NCBI GenBank assembly: GCA_028274465.1
Contig: CM051458.1
Location: forward strand, 17,809,566-17,873,565
Direction of reading: 5' to 3'
Length of the DNA: 64,000 bases
Source: Plantago ovata
Taxonomy: Eukaryota; Streptophyta; Magnoliopsida; Lamiales; Plantaginaceae
In this document: in pieces, positions 1 through 11,244 of the stretch
Layout: the number at the start of each line of letters is the position of its first letter
Position numbering within the stretch: position 1 is the stretch's first letter
Notes under the pieces: model-generated
What the model was told of the DNA's origin: nothing
Seen by the model: only the letters and a program-made list of their open reading frames with translations
Databases searched by the model: none
Translations under genes and position numbers: made by a program

Positions 1-844
1 GGTGACGCCCTACTAGCAAGACAAAGCCCTAGTATCCACCATCTAGGAGGAAGGCAAGCCAGGCGAAGAGCTCCTCGGACTTCACCACAACCTCCGGCTA
101 CATAGGGTCGCCCTAGTAGCACTCCGAGAGGAATAAGTCTGGTGCCCTTCTGCCCTACTAGCACTGGTAGTCGGACGAGTGCCCTTCTGCCCTACTACCA
201 CAGGTGGCCGGACATAACTCCTTACGTCAAGGAAGAATCAACATATCCCAAGGAAAAGATGGTCCTCGAACCTTAGGAGCTCGGCGGTCGCCCTACTACC
301 CCGTCTCGACGGTAGTGACACCCGCCCTAGGAGCACTTTGGTACCAAGGAACACCATTTTACCCCTGCCAACCCTAGTGGAAGATCTGGGCCAAAGCCCA
401 TGGGTCACTCCAAATGGGCCTAAGCCCATGAAAGACTCAATCATGGCCGGACATTTGTCACAATCCTAAGTGACCAGGCAATATTCTATTGCTAGTATAA
501 ATATGGGCTCACTCAAATCAAGGTATCAATCATTCACTCATTAGGACATCCCATCACACTACTTTCTCACTCAACATTTACTAGGGAAGCCTACTAAATC
601 GCTACGCGTAAAGTTGTCCCTCCGGCTTGATCATTGACAAGCCGGGCTTGTGGCACTAACCCCCCCTCTTGCTAAGTTATACCTCAGGTCCTAGGTACAG
701 TACGGAAGGCACTTGAAGTGAGAAGGAAGCTCTATGACCTTCGCCCTACGACCACGATCCAGAGGAAAGCACTAATTACCTATCAACATCGCCCTACGGC
801 CACGATCAAAAAGTTACCCTCGCCCTACTAGCACGGTCCAAAAG
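1..844 (+). repeat. Element A 5' LTR (partial) and leader
   Basis: The stretch has no gene. It holds a core promoter (TATAAATA at 496-503) and a loosely repeated motif of the form CCCTACTAGCACGG or CCCTACGACCACGATCC, near 9, 112, 153, 193, 291, 325, 745, 791 and 822. The LTR start is outside the window. Its end and the primer-binding site could not be fixed by eye, so the LTR/leader boundary is left open, somewhere between about 560 and 760. Gag begins at 845. Confidence 0.6.
496..503 (+). promoter_or_regulatory. TATA box of element A LTR
   Basis: TATAAATA followed by a GC-richer stretch is placed where an LTR U3/R junction is expected, about 340 bp before the first gag codon. This is a motif match only. 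Confidence 0.5.
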
Positions 845-1388
845 ATGGTTAATCCCAAAAGTAGTACCCGTCTTGCGACCGCTGTCGTCGGACCCCCACC
901 TGCTCGTCATTGGGGCCATCCCCCGTTAGGAGGCAGAGGCAGGGGAAGGGGGCGAGGCAACGGTGGTTGGCCAGTTAGAAATGATAATGTTGATGACTAC
1001 ACGGACGCTGACTTGCTCGATGGAGCCCCTGCGAGCGTCACTGCTCCGGAGGAAAGGGTTGATGAAAATGTGCCCCAGGGAATCCCCGTCAGATCCGGTT
1101 TTGGTGCATTGAGACATTCCGCTCAAACGGTCCCAAGGCAAGCTCAACAGGTCCCAAGGCAAGCTCAACCGGTCCCAAGGCAAGCCCAGCCAGCAGCAAT
1201 CAACGTCACCCTTCCCAATGGGCGAGTAGTTCGTCCCGCGGACTATGGATTCACGAAGGGGTAATACGGATTGTTCATCCTGACCATCCAAGGGTGCCTA
1301 GGAGAAAATGAGGCAGCAAGAATAGAGGAAGAAAAAAGGGCCCAAAGGCAGCCCCAAGTGCCAGAACCCGCACCAATTCAGGCAAGAG
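845..1388 (+). pseudogene. Element A gag, first part
   Basis: A frame opens with MVNPKSSTRL at 845 and runs into a basic glycine/arginine-rich tract (GGRGRGRGRGNGG at about residues 29-41), then an acidic stretch, then three PRQAQ repeats at about residues 97-111. Such low-complexity N-termini are usual for Tat gag. The coding sense continues on the far side of element B (7740 onward), where the capsid-like domain lies. It is part of a fossil element. Confidence 0.6.
1122..1184 (+). repeat. 21-bp tandem repeat, three units, in element A gag
   Basis: Three units of the pattern CTCAAnnGGTCCCAAGGCAAG lie head to tail and encode a seven-residue PRQAQ-containing repeat. The unit is a multiple of three, so the frame is kept. 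Confidence 0.8.
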
Positions 1389-1393
1389 CATAT

Positions 1394-2707
1394 TGATGAA
1401 TGTGTATTTTACACTTTCATTCGAGTCTTTTTCACCTATTTTAGCTATCCTCTATGTTAATTTAGCTATATTTTAGTGCATTTTATTAGAATAGTGTCAC
1501 GTTTCCCTTTAGATTTTATTTTACAGGTTTTGGTTGAAATTCGAAGATTTCCGGGCAATTATATTGAAGTTGACAAGGAATTGGTGTTCCAGAAGCCTAT
1601 TTGGAGTATCTGAAGGTTTCCGGATAGGATTTGGAGTCTAGGGGCCGCATCTGGAGGTTAGAAGGCTACTAGAAGTCAGAAACCGAGTCCGAAAAGGGGA
1701 AGAAATCCAAAAACACGTCGAAAACGCAGAATTCCGCAAAAAAACCGCCGGGCGAACCGCCGCATATGTGGGGCGAACCACCCCACACCGGGAAAACCGC
1801 CGGGTGTGTGGGGCGAACCGCTCCACAGTAATTCGAAGCCTATATATAGTTGCTCAGTTTTCTCCGAAAATCATATCTTTCCAGACCTACTTTCTCACCT
1901 CTCTCTGTAGTTTTAGGTAGGGACTTCCCAGAGCCTGTTCTGGGGGTTCCGTAGCTTAGGGGACTCTTTTTCATAGCAGTTTGGAGCTTGTAGGATCGCA
2001 ATCATCCGGAGATTGACAACCTTCGGTAACTTTGTATCTTACAGTTTTATTCTACTTATTTTATTATATTCTTTCAACATGTTTTCTTCTATGATTTCTG
2101 TTGATTGCATGCCTATTATAAGTAGCTAAACTTATCGTTGGTGGTAGTATGTGAATTCTTAACGAAGGGAAGGTAATCATGCTAATGGCTATATCGTGCA
2201 TTATACTCCGTGTCATTGCTTTATTTCGTTGATCAGGCACAGCCAAAATTCTCGTATGTTGTATTAATTATTATGCACAATAGGACCCTCGTCGACCTGT
2301 GCACGAGTTTATCTTCGTAGTGTTGAATAATTACGGAACACATTAGGACAATAGTGATTGACTTGTCAGACCAATTATCTTCGTAGTACTTAATAATTGC
2401 AACAGGACATTAGATTGATTCAAAGATCTCTATGCAAGACCGAGGAATTTATGCATGATTATGAACCCGTTATGCTAAGAAGGATCATACTATCACCAAT
2501 CTCCATTATCTGCTAGAAACCCCTTTTTCTATCTGTCTGTTGTTTTATATTCTCTTGTTAAATAGATAAAGCTAGTTATAGTCCTGAGAGAATGACACTC
2601 GAGTCATTCTACTGCTACACTACGGTTTTCGTTGTAGTTGTGGATTGCCTTTGGCTAAATACAAATTTTATTTGACTGAACCGGAACCGACAAATCTGCG
2701 TTCATCA
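1394..2707 (+). repeat. Element B 5' LTR
   Basis: It is 1314 bp with perfect 7-bp inverted ends TGATGAA/TTCATCA. It holds the GC-rich hairpin array, TATATATAG at 1841-1849, a CT-rich stretch after it, and two units of the TATCTTCGTAGT repeat near 2309 and 2375. Confidence 0.95.
1743..1849 (+). promoter_or_regulatory. GC-rich hairpin array and TATA box, element B 5' LTR
   Basis: Several imperfect copies of GGGGCGAACCGCCCC-like sequence (self-complementary arms, 3-nt loop) lie directly before TATATATAG. The same array is seen in every LTR of this family with differing copy number. Function is unknown; the position suggests a promoter part. Confidence 0.6.
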
Positions 2708-2710
2708 AAT

Positions 2711-2729
2711 TGGCGCCGTTGCCGGGGAC
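2711..2729 (+). other. Primer-binding site, element B
   Basis: TGGCGCCGTTGCCGGGGAC lies 3 bases inside the 5' LTR. This is the primer site typical of Athila elements (tRNA-Asp type). Confidence 0.9.
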
Positions 2730-3013
2730 TATACTCCTTTTTTCTGTTTAATTTGTTTATATTTTCAGCTTTCAATTCCTAATTCTATTAGTTTTAGTTT
2801 TCCTTTTTAATCTCTGATACTGCTTTCCTAGTCTGTTACAGATAGTGTATGCCGCATACACGTTCTGCAGGAACACCGCTTGCTGATTCAATTGCTGAGA
2901 TCGACAGAGTCTACCACCAAAGAAGGTGACTACTCGTAAGGCGCGCGCTAGAGGAATTAGAGGATACCGATTTCTCTGAATCTCTACACAGTCCTTTCAA
3001 GGAAATCGACGGA

Positions 3014-4898
3014 ATGGCAGAAGCTAGACCACTGAAAGCATGGGTTCAACCCACCAAGGATCGTATGAGGGGACCGGCGATTGTTCTTTCGTCTGCAACT
3101 CGAGATCTGGAAATCAAGAACCACGCATTCCAACAACTTCCGAGGTTCTATGTCTTATCAAGGGAAGATGTGATGGGGTACTTGCACGATATCGATGATT
3201 TCGTCAACCAACTCCCACGACCCGGAGCTGACATAACAACGGATGAGTTGAGGATGAAGGTTTTTGCTATGGGACTTGGCGACAGAGCCAAGTCATGGTT
3301 GAGTTCTCTACCAGCAGGCTCGCTGGACAATTGGGAGAAGGTTTTTTCAGCTTTCATGGAGAAATACTTCCCCCACACCTTGACTACCGCGCTAAAGGCG
3401 CAGATCACTGGATTCAAGCAGGACTATGATGAGACCATCTACACCGCGTTTGAGAGATTTCAAGATCTCACGAACAAGTGCCCTCACCATGGTTTTGAAC
3501 TTTCTGACCTAGTCCAACACTTCTACAGTGGACTAACCTTCGAGAACCAACAAGTGGTGGATTTCCAATGCCGAGGCAACATTTGGGAGGAAACCGCAGA
3601 AGCCGTCTGGGCAGTTTCGAAAGGCTTGCTAAGGGTTCGCAGTTCAAGGACCCAAGAGCAATGGTTAGGAGACGTGGACCTGAAGCTCCACCAACTCAAG
3701 AAGCCCCTATGTATAGGGGGAATGGGGATCAATTCGAGTGCTTTACCAACGAATTGAAGCAAGTCCTCAAGAGCGCCACCAGAACAACTATTTCGTTCGA
3801 AGCATGCCGAATATGCAAGAACTATGGACATGGAGCTCATATGTGTAGATCGGAGCTTGCGTATGATGATGGTAACTGGGCTCGAGGATGCGAAGAAGAA
3901 GCCTTTGCTACAGAGTTAGGTACTCAAGAAGTTAGCTACGGACAAGACGGTAGGAATCCTCGAGGTGGATTTTGGAGAAGAGGATTCCGGAACAATCAAG
4001 GATATGCACCGGCTAACCAAACTTATGGCCCTAACCAAGACCGTAGTAGGCTAAACTATGGTAATGACCACAGCGAAAACCCCGCTCCGAAAGAGCTACC
4101 GAAGTCGAAGACGGCTCAACTGATGGAGAACTTGCAAAAGATGGTTGATCACACACAAAGTTTTCTCAAACGTTATGAAGAAGATTCCGAGAAGACTAGG
4201 GCAAGGCTCGATAGGTTGGAAGAGAGCACTAGGCTTGCCCATCAAAAGATGCAAGAGTTGATCGACCAAGGAGCAAGTAGGGAACAAGGCAAACTGCCTA
4301 GCAACACTGTGAAGTCGAATGCCATTACATTGGCTGGTGATCTAACTGACGAAATCACCATCAAGAAGGTTGTTAAGTGCGAGTGTTGCAAGAAGGAAGA
4401 ACTTCTACATACTAAGGAAGAAGAGGATGACCTTGGTTCTGACGTAAGTGATGAGTAGCAAGAGGATCCGGAACCACTCCCTAAAAGTTTTGATGTTAAG
4501 TTAGGGATTGGTGAGCTTGAAGATGTCCGTGCCACACTAGACACGGGATCCTACTCAAACATAATTCCTTTGAATGTGTTTGAAAAGAGTAACCTTGGAA
4601 AACTATCTGAGCAAAGGGCTATTGTGCAACTGGCGGATGGATCATTTATGAGACCCGAAGGAGTTGTGAAAATGTGTTGGTCAAGATTGGTGAAGCTTCT
4701 GTATACACCAATTTTGTACTTATGCCGGCGTCTGCACCTGGAACGGGGGATGTCATACTCTTAGGGCAAACATTCTTGACTAAACTACGCTCCGTGATGG
4801 ACATCTACCAAAGAACTTGCACCATCGAAGTGGACGGCAAGCAACACGTGTTGCACGCCATATCTGATCCACCCGATATTTCTTTCACTACTCACTAA
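3014..4898 (+). pseudogene. Element B gag and protease-like region
   Basis: Gag begins MAEARPLKAW at 3014 and carries a retrotransposon capsid domain (WEKVFSAFMEKYFP, then YTAFERFQDLTNKCPHHGF). A single zinc-knuckle-like CRICKNYGHGAHMC follows. A predicted coiled coil (LMENLQKMVDHTQSFLKRYE...) comes next, and then an aspartic-protease-like stretch with DTGSYSNIIP. Gag codes for the particle protein and the protease would process it. The same gag type is found in elements E, F and G, and it is unlike the gag of C and D. No RT follows. It is a fossil with a few breaks. Confidence 0.8.
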
Positions 4899-5040
4899 TG
4901 TGGTCTTGCAGCCTATGTTCTTTCTTATTCACAGGTTCGTGGCATGGAGAGGAGATCAATGAAGCGGAAGCCTAGTACCCGCAAAAAGAAGAGATAGGCG
5001 CAGACAGAAGTCGTGTCAAAGACTTTAAACAATGGCGCTA

Positions 5041-5058
5041 TCCGGGAGGCAACCCGGA
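5041..5058 (+). other. Hairpin after gag-pro, element B
   Basis: TCCGGGAGGCAACCCGGA forms a perfect 6-bp stem with a 6-nt loop. The same sequence follows gag-pro in E (44098-44115), G (56657-56674) and F (61219-61236). I recall similar GGGAGGCAACCC motifs after the coding region of other Athila elements. Confidence 0.6.
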
Positions 5059-5567
5059 ATTTTATCGCTTTCTTTACTACTTTTCTGCATGCATTCATTC
5101 TTGAACTATTTGCTTCTCGCATACTTTATCCGTTTGCATTTGCATTTGCACGTTTACTGCTTTCTTAGATTTTTTAGTTTGCATTCACTACATTCATCCT
5201 AGGATAGTCTTGCATGTTTTATATGGAGTTTATTGCCGAATTTTTTGAACTTTTTTATTGGGTAGATCAACTAACTATGCCATTAATCGTATGCTTCATC
5301 TCTATGAATTTGTTTGAGGTTTTTCTCGCTTGGCTTGTCACATTTATGTATTGCACTTAGTTAAGCTAGGTAGTCTCGACATCACTTAGTGGTGTTTTCT
5401 CTACTGCGGTTCACGAAGGCCTTTATAATAGGATGATGCATGTTAGGGTCTTATGGTTGTTTTTCCGAGTAATTATGTACCTAAGAGGCAACAAGTCTTC
5501 ACCATGCTTTGAGATTGCTAAATGCCTAGGAAGGAGGTAGTGTGAGGTTGTGTGATCCTTTGTTTAT

Positions 5568-5696
5568 AACCTATTCTTCCGAATAGGTTTGAGGAGGGGG
5601 TTACACCGTCATAGACTTGTTTCTGTTTTTCATTTCCGTATCGTGATTTTATTTTTTCGTAAACTTTGTACTCCAACCTATTCTTTCGAATAGGTT
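5568..5696 (+). other. Pair of matched hairpins, element B 3' module
   Basis: Two perfect inverted repeats occur at 5568-5589 and 5675-5696. Each has arms AACCTATTC and GAATAGGTT; the loops are TTCC and TTTC. They are about 107 bp apart, and each is followed by a G-rich run. All six Athila-like elements in the window keep both. Confidence 0.75.
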
Positions 5697-6480
5697 TGGG
5701 GAAGTCGTGTGAGTCATTTTATTTCTCTTCTTGTTATGCTACTGCTGGCTAAAAAATCAGAAAAAAAGAAAGAAAGAAAAATTCCAGAAAAAAAGAAAAA
5801 AAATCTGGAAAGGAAAAAAAAGAAAAAAAGAAAAGACCCCAAAAAGCAAGGAAGGGTCCAAAAAAGAAAGCCAAATAGAAGTTTAGCAAAGTCTTGAGTC
5901 TCATCTTTTCCATTCTTGTAATGTTCGTAATCGTGTTTTTCTATTTTTTATCTTTTTTGTCTTGAGTGTCATCTGTTCTAGACCACCCTCGTCCTGCCAT
6001 TCAGGAAGTGGTGAATAGCTTAAGACTTTACTTTAGAGATGGGTAGAATAGGGGAGTGTTATCTTTTATAGGGAACCCTCCTTCGTTTGATGAGAGCCAG
6101 TACTGGTTCGACCTCTTTGAGGGAAAGTCTTAACATGGTGGAACAGCAGTAAGTCCTCAGTTTCATATGCATGGGGCAACCATTCGTATCTTAGCATGCT
6201 TCATTACGTCGTCACTGACTAGGTCCAGGTAGAGAATGTTACGAGAGACTATCCTGTCTTGACATAAGTGCTTATGCGGATGTGTATAAGTCAATCGAGG
6301 TATTCTTCAACCTATATTCATGCTTTGATTTATATGGTTTTTGTTCATATGTTTTTTGGTAGATTCAGTAGATTAGTTCATTTTATTTGGCATGAGACTC
6401 CATTTTGTGTCTTGCATGTTTTTTGTATTAGAGTCTAGCTTAGTTGCTTGAGGACAAGCAAAGGTTCGGTTTGGGGAGTT

Positions 6481-7734
6481 TGATGAATGTGTATTTTACA
6501 CTTTCATTCGAGTCTTTTTCACCTATTTTAGCTATCCTCTATGTTAATTTAGCTATATTTTAGTGCATTTTATTAGAATAGTGTCACGTTTCCCTTTAGA
6601 TTTTATTTTACAGGTTTTGGTTGAAATTCGAAGATTTCCGGGCAATTATATTGAAGTTGACAAGGAATTGGTGTTCCAGAAGCCTATTTGGAGTATCTGA
6701 AGGTTTCCGGATAGGATTTGGAGTCTAGGGGCCGAATCTGGAGGTTAGAAGGCTACTAGAAGTCAGAAACCGAGTCCGAAAATGGGAAGAAATCCAAAAA
6801 CGCGTCGAAAACACGGAATTCCGCGAAAAAACCGCCGGGCAAACCGCCGCATATGTGGGGCGAACCGCCGGGCGTGTGGGGCGAACCGCCCCACAGTAAT
6901 TCGAAGCCTATATATAGTTGCTCAGTTTTCTACGAAAATCATATCTTTCCGGACCTACTTTCTCACCTCTCTCTGTAGTTTTAGGTAGGGACTTCCTAGA
7001 GCCTGTTCTGGGGGTCCGTAGCTTAGGGGACTCTTTTTCTTAGCAGTTTGGAGCTTGTAGGATCGCAATCATCCGGAGATTGACAACCTTCAGTAACTTT
7101 GTATATTACAGTTTTATTCTACTTATTTTATTATATTCTTTCAACATGTTTTCTTCTATGATTTCTGTTGATTGCATGCCTATTATGAGTAGCTAAACTT
7201 ATCGTTGGTGGTAGTATTTGAATTCTTAGCGAAGGGAAGGTAATCATGCTAATGGCTATATCGGGCATTATACTCCGTGTCATTACTGTATTAATTATTA
7301 TGCACAATAGGACCCTCGTTGACCTGTGCGCGAGTTTATCTTCGTAGTGTTGAATAATTACGGAACACATTAGGACAATAGTGATTGACTTGTCAGACCA
7401 ATTATCTTCGTAGTACTTAATAATTGCAACAGGACATTAGATTGATTCAAAGATCTCTATGCAAGACCGAGGAATTTATGCATGATTATCAATCCGTTAT
7501 GCTAAGAAGGATCATACTATCACCAATCTCCATTATCTGCTAGAAACCCCTTTTGCTATCTGTCTGTTGTTTTATATTCTCTTGTTAAATAGATAAAGCT
7601 AGTTATAGTCTTGAGAGAACGACACTCGAGTCATTCTACTGCTACACTACGGTTTTCGTTGTAGTTGTGGATTGCCTTTGGCTAAATACAAATTTTATTT
7701 GACTGAACCGGAACCGACAAATCCGCGTTCATCA
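6481..7734 (+). repeat. Element B 3' LTR
   Basis: It is 1254 bp with the same ends as the 5' copy. TATATATAG is at 6909-6917, preceded by the hairpin array (6828-6896) with fewer units than the 5' copy. It is followed by the target duplication catat. Confidence 0.95.
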
Positions 7735-7739
7735 CATAT

Positions 7740-9352
7740 CCCGCTCAAGATGAAGCTCAATCTCGAGCGAGTCCTTGGGCAATTCACTCAAGGCTAGGAC
7801 CCCAAGGCGTGCAATCAAGGCTAGGACCCCAAGGCATGCAATCAAGGCTAGGTCCTCAAGCAGCTCCGGGAGACTTAAGGGAAATAATCGAGCGAAGGGT
7901 AAGGGCTTCGCAAGCGCTCAATGACCCACGTCCTCCGGACCATCTCCAAGTTCCTTCGGACCAACTTCAACTTCAGGTTGTCAATACGCCAACCCTTCCA
8001 AATCAAACCACTCCTCAGAATAGTCCGGAAGCGATGGTCGAAAATAATGGTGGTAGGACAGTGGCACAAGTCACTCCAATGGTAGGATTTGACCCCATGA
8101 CCGGAAGGAGGCTTAACCTTGAAGAGCTAAAAGCCCTGAGAAAAGTCCTTGAAGCGCAAATAGATGCGCTGAAGACAAACGTCCAAGAGCAAGAGAAGGA
8201 CATGGAGCCAAGCGCCCTATGTGACGCCATAAGAACTCATGTGGTGAAGACGGATAGAGGATTTACAACTTTGGAAAATTACGATGCTACTAGCTGTCCG
8301 AAGAACCATCTTGTGAGGTTCGACACAAAGATGGAATCCCATGGACATGACCCCAACACCAAAGCATTGATCTTCCCCTTGACACTTTGCGCAGAGGCAA
8401 TGGTTTGGTGGTCTAACTTGGACAATGGCTCCATCACGTCCTATAAGGAACTCACATCTCAATTCATCAAAAGATTTGAGAAAGTGATTCGGAAGAAAAG
8501 AGGAGTCAAGTATTTGGCCGAAATTGTCCAATGACTGTTGGAGGACTTGAGGGAATTCTTGACAAGGTTCCATGAAGCGACATACCAAGTAGAAACTCAT
8601 GGAGCCAAGTAGCGAAAGGAATACTTGTATGGAAATACCACCAATGAGAAGCTTCAGGACGAACTCGCAAGGTCCCATGAAGAGACCGAGAAAGACCTAT
8701 AGAAAGTATGCGGAAACTTTTTGGCGGCAGAGGAATTCCGAAGAACCATCCCAGTGAGAACTGTTCCTCCGACCGCTCCGAAGAAAAATGAACAACAAAG
8801 GCAAGGTCAAAGGAATGAGAGAAATACCATCCAAAAGAGCCACACCATAGAAATGACTTTAGGAACAAGATAACTCCTCCAAGGAGATGTCCTCCTAGAA
8901 GGTACGAGAAGTACACAGAGCTTAATAGGCGAAGATCCGAAATCTTGAGAACTATTATAACAAGGAGGATGGACGTGGATTGGCCCGAGCCTATGCCGGA
9001 GTCTCGGAAGCATAGAAATTTGGAAACGTTTTGCTACTTTCACAAAGGCAGATGGCATACCACCGATGAATGTGTTAACCTCGAAACTGAAATTGAGAAG
9101 TTAGTAGAAAACACAGAGGGCAATTGGTTAACTACATTCGTCGTGAGGAACCTGTCCACCAACCTATCCATCACATCGCCCCCGAACCATGAAGGGAGAC
9201 TTCAGCCTTGCCACCCCCACCACCTCCTCCACCGGAGGGCGAGCAACATCGGGATTATGGAAGAGAAGCGAACTTTGAGAATAGACCCATTCATGGGAGA
9301 ATTCTTACTATTGCTGGAGGACCAGCATGAGGAGATAGTCGCAAGGAAATAG
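7740..9352 (+). pseudogene. Element A gag, main part
   Basis: After the tandem repeats, the region 8040-8534 encodes a retrotransposon gag (capsid) domain. Recognisable parts are LNLEELKALRKVLEAQIDAL, then FDTKMESHGHDPNTKALIF, then LCAEAMVWWSNLDNGSITSY and LTSQFIKRF. Further on, a CYFHKGRWHTTDEC stretch (about 9030-9073) resembles the zinc-knuckle-like end of Tat gag. It would form the virus-like particle. It belongs to a heavily broken element. Confidence 0.75.
7788..7861 (+). repeat. 27-bp tandem repeat, nearly three units, in element A gag
   Basis: Units start at 7788, 7815 and 7842 (TCAAGGCTAGGACCCCAAGG plus seven bases) and encode a nine-residue SRLGPQGMQ-type repeat. The unit is frame-preserving. 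It is unrelated to the 21-bp repeat at 1122. Confidence 0.8.
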
Positions 9353-9420
9353 AAAGAACCGCGAACGACCTTACCACAAGAGACCCAAAGTATGGACAAG
9401 TTGCGCCGAAAGGAACCAAC

Positions 9421-10053
9421 ATGATATCCTTCGATGATAGTGAACTTCCTCTGAGACATGCCGGAGGAGGAGACACTCAAGATCCAAGTGTTCCTTTGGT
9501 AGTGTCTCTCGACATTTTCTGCTATGAAGTCCCAAAAGTACTAGTAGATACCGGAAGCTCAGCCAATCTCATTTTCACAAGCACTCTCAAAAAGATGAAA
9601 ATTGACCCGAAGGAAGGGTTGAAAGAAGTGGTAAGCGCCCTAGTAGGGTTCGGAGGACAGCCAATAATGCCCCTCGGGAGTTTGGTCCTAGCAATGTCCA
9701 TGGGCAAGGAACCTTTCAGAGTAACAAAGTCGGTTACATTCTTGGTAGTCGATATTCTTTTCGACTATTATGTGGTAATAGGTCGGCCCGCATTGTCTCA
9801 ACTCAAGGCTGTTGTCTCAACCGTCCACAACCGCATGAAGTTTCCTTGCAACGACGGAGCCGTAGGGCAAGAAATTGGAAAGATAAGAGGGGCGTGGGAA
9901 TGCTATACTCTTTCTGCAAGTGTGACCTCGAGCGCACGTTTCGCTCTAGAAGACAGGGATCCGGAAGCAGGAGCATATACTTTTTACTCCATCCGAGCGA
10001 CTCGGACCCTGAGGAAATCTAAAAAGCCTTGTCCAGCAGTAAGGCGAAGATAA
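9421..10053 (+). pseudogene. Element A protease region
   Basis: A retropepsin-like domain shows VLVDTGSSANLIF at about residues 40-52, with the catalytic DTGS, and YYVVIGRPALSQL near residues 118-130, which fits the flap and final beta strands. It would cleave the Gag-Pol precursor. It lies between gag and RT as in other Ty3/gypsy elements. Confidence 0.75.
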
Positions 10054-10250
10054 GCGGTCCAGAAGAAAGAACAAAGTTTAGCAGTGGCAGAGGTAAAAGA
10101 TCTCGAAGAGTACAAAGTAATTCCTCCCATCCCTCCGACCTCAAAGAAAAATGCATTTTTTGAAGAAAACAAGATTGAAGCGAAGGAGGCTTTGGAACAA
10201 ATTCAAGTGGTAGAAGGGTCCCCGACAAGGTCACAAGGATAGGGACAGAG

Positions 10251-10971
10251 ATGACCGCCAAGGTACGAATGAAGGTCATCCAATGCCTCAGGGACAACAA
10301 TGATGTCTTTTCATGGAGCACGGAGGATCTCAAAGGAATTGACCCTAGGGTCGCGGTTCACCATCTGAACTTAGATCCCAAGATCACCCATATTCGCGAG
10401 AAGCGAAGAGACTTTGGTCCGGAGGACAACGCAATTATTGAAGCCGAGGTCCAGAGGCTATTGAAAGAAGGTCACATCAAGGAAGTAAGATACTCCGATT
10501 GGGTTTGTAATGTGGTCCTAGTAGAAAAGGGGGAAGGGAAATGGAGAATGTGCAACAACTTCACTCGCCTCAACAAGTTTTGTCCGAAGGATACTTATCC
10601 CCTTTCTAGGATTGACCAACTTATGGATTCCACCGCTGGATATGCACTACTCAGCTTCATGGACGCCTACCAAGGCTTTTACCAAACCAAGATGGTGAGG
10701 GATGATGTGCCCAAGACAGCCTTCTTTGCCAATGGAAATGTCTACTGCTTCAACGTCATGCCTTTCGGACTCAAGAACGCGGGAGAAACTTACCAACGCC
10801 TAGTGAAAGATGTTCAAGGAAGAGATAGGCAAAACCATGGAAGTTTATGTTGATGACATGCTAGTGAAGAGCAAGACGGAGTACCAACACGTCGATCACC
10901 TCAACAAGTGCTTCGCGGTCCTATGGAAGTATGGTATGAAACTTAACCCGACAAAGTGCACATTTGGTGTC
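10251..10971 (+). pseudogene. Element A reverse transcriptase, first part
   Basis: The fingers and palm are recognisable: RLLKEGHIKEVRYSDWVCNV, GKWRMCNNFTRLNKFCPKD, YPLSRIDQLMDSTAGYALL, FMDAYQGFYQ and NVMPFGLKNAGETYQRLV. Just downstream the DNA spells a VYVDDMLVKSKT catalytic motif. Element C interrupts the domain at 10971/10972, and the remainder resumes at 33187. Confidence 0.85.
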
Positions 10972-11244
10972 TGATGGACTGAGATTTCTCAGGTCCCGGT
11001 TCAGTCAAATAAATTTGTTATTTAGCCAAAGGCAATCCACAACTACAACTAAACCAGTAGTGTAGTAGTAGAATGACTCGAGTGTCGTTCTCTCAGGACT
11101 ATACTAGCTTTATCAAATCTAATTAAGAATATAAAACAGCAGATAGAAAGCCATAGGGGTTTTCAAGCAGATAATGGAGATTGGTGATAGTATGGTCCTT
11201 CTTAACATAATGGGTCGATAATCATTCATAAATTTCTCGGTCTT

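Larger units (their letters stand above)
4899..6480 (+). other. Element B 3' non-coding module
   Basis: No gene is supported here. The module holds a hairpin just after the protease region (5041-5058), two matched 9-bp-stem hairpins (5568-5589, 5675-5696), a purine-rich tract (about 5755-5870) and a polypurine tract directly before the 3' LTR (about 6465-6480, TTTGGGGAGTT). The short lysine-rich frame at 5709-5897 is the purine tract read as protein and is not a gene. The module is shared with C, D, E, F and G. Confidence 0.75.
1394..7734 (+). mobile_element. Element B: non-autonomous Athila-like (TR-GAG-like) LTR element
   Basis: Both ends are seen: LTRs 1394-2707 and 6481-7734 with TGATGAA...TTCATCA ends, and target duplication catat at 1389-1393 and 7735-7739. 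It has an Athila-type primer site, a gag plus protease-like coding region and a ~1.6-kb non-coding 3' module. There is no RT, RNase H or integrase, so it would have needed proteins in trans, most simply from a relative such as element C, which shares its LTR. The LTRs differ at about 2% of sites by eye, suggesting under 1 Myr. The coding region is broken in a few places. Confidence 0.9.

Noticed and set aside
2711-2729. Primer-binding sites read as tRNA gene fragments.
   Set aside because: They are only 12-19 bp complementary to a tRNA 3' end and sit beside an LTR; no tRNA fold is present.
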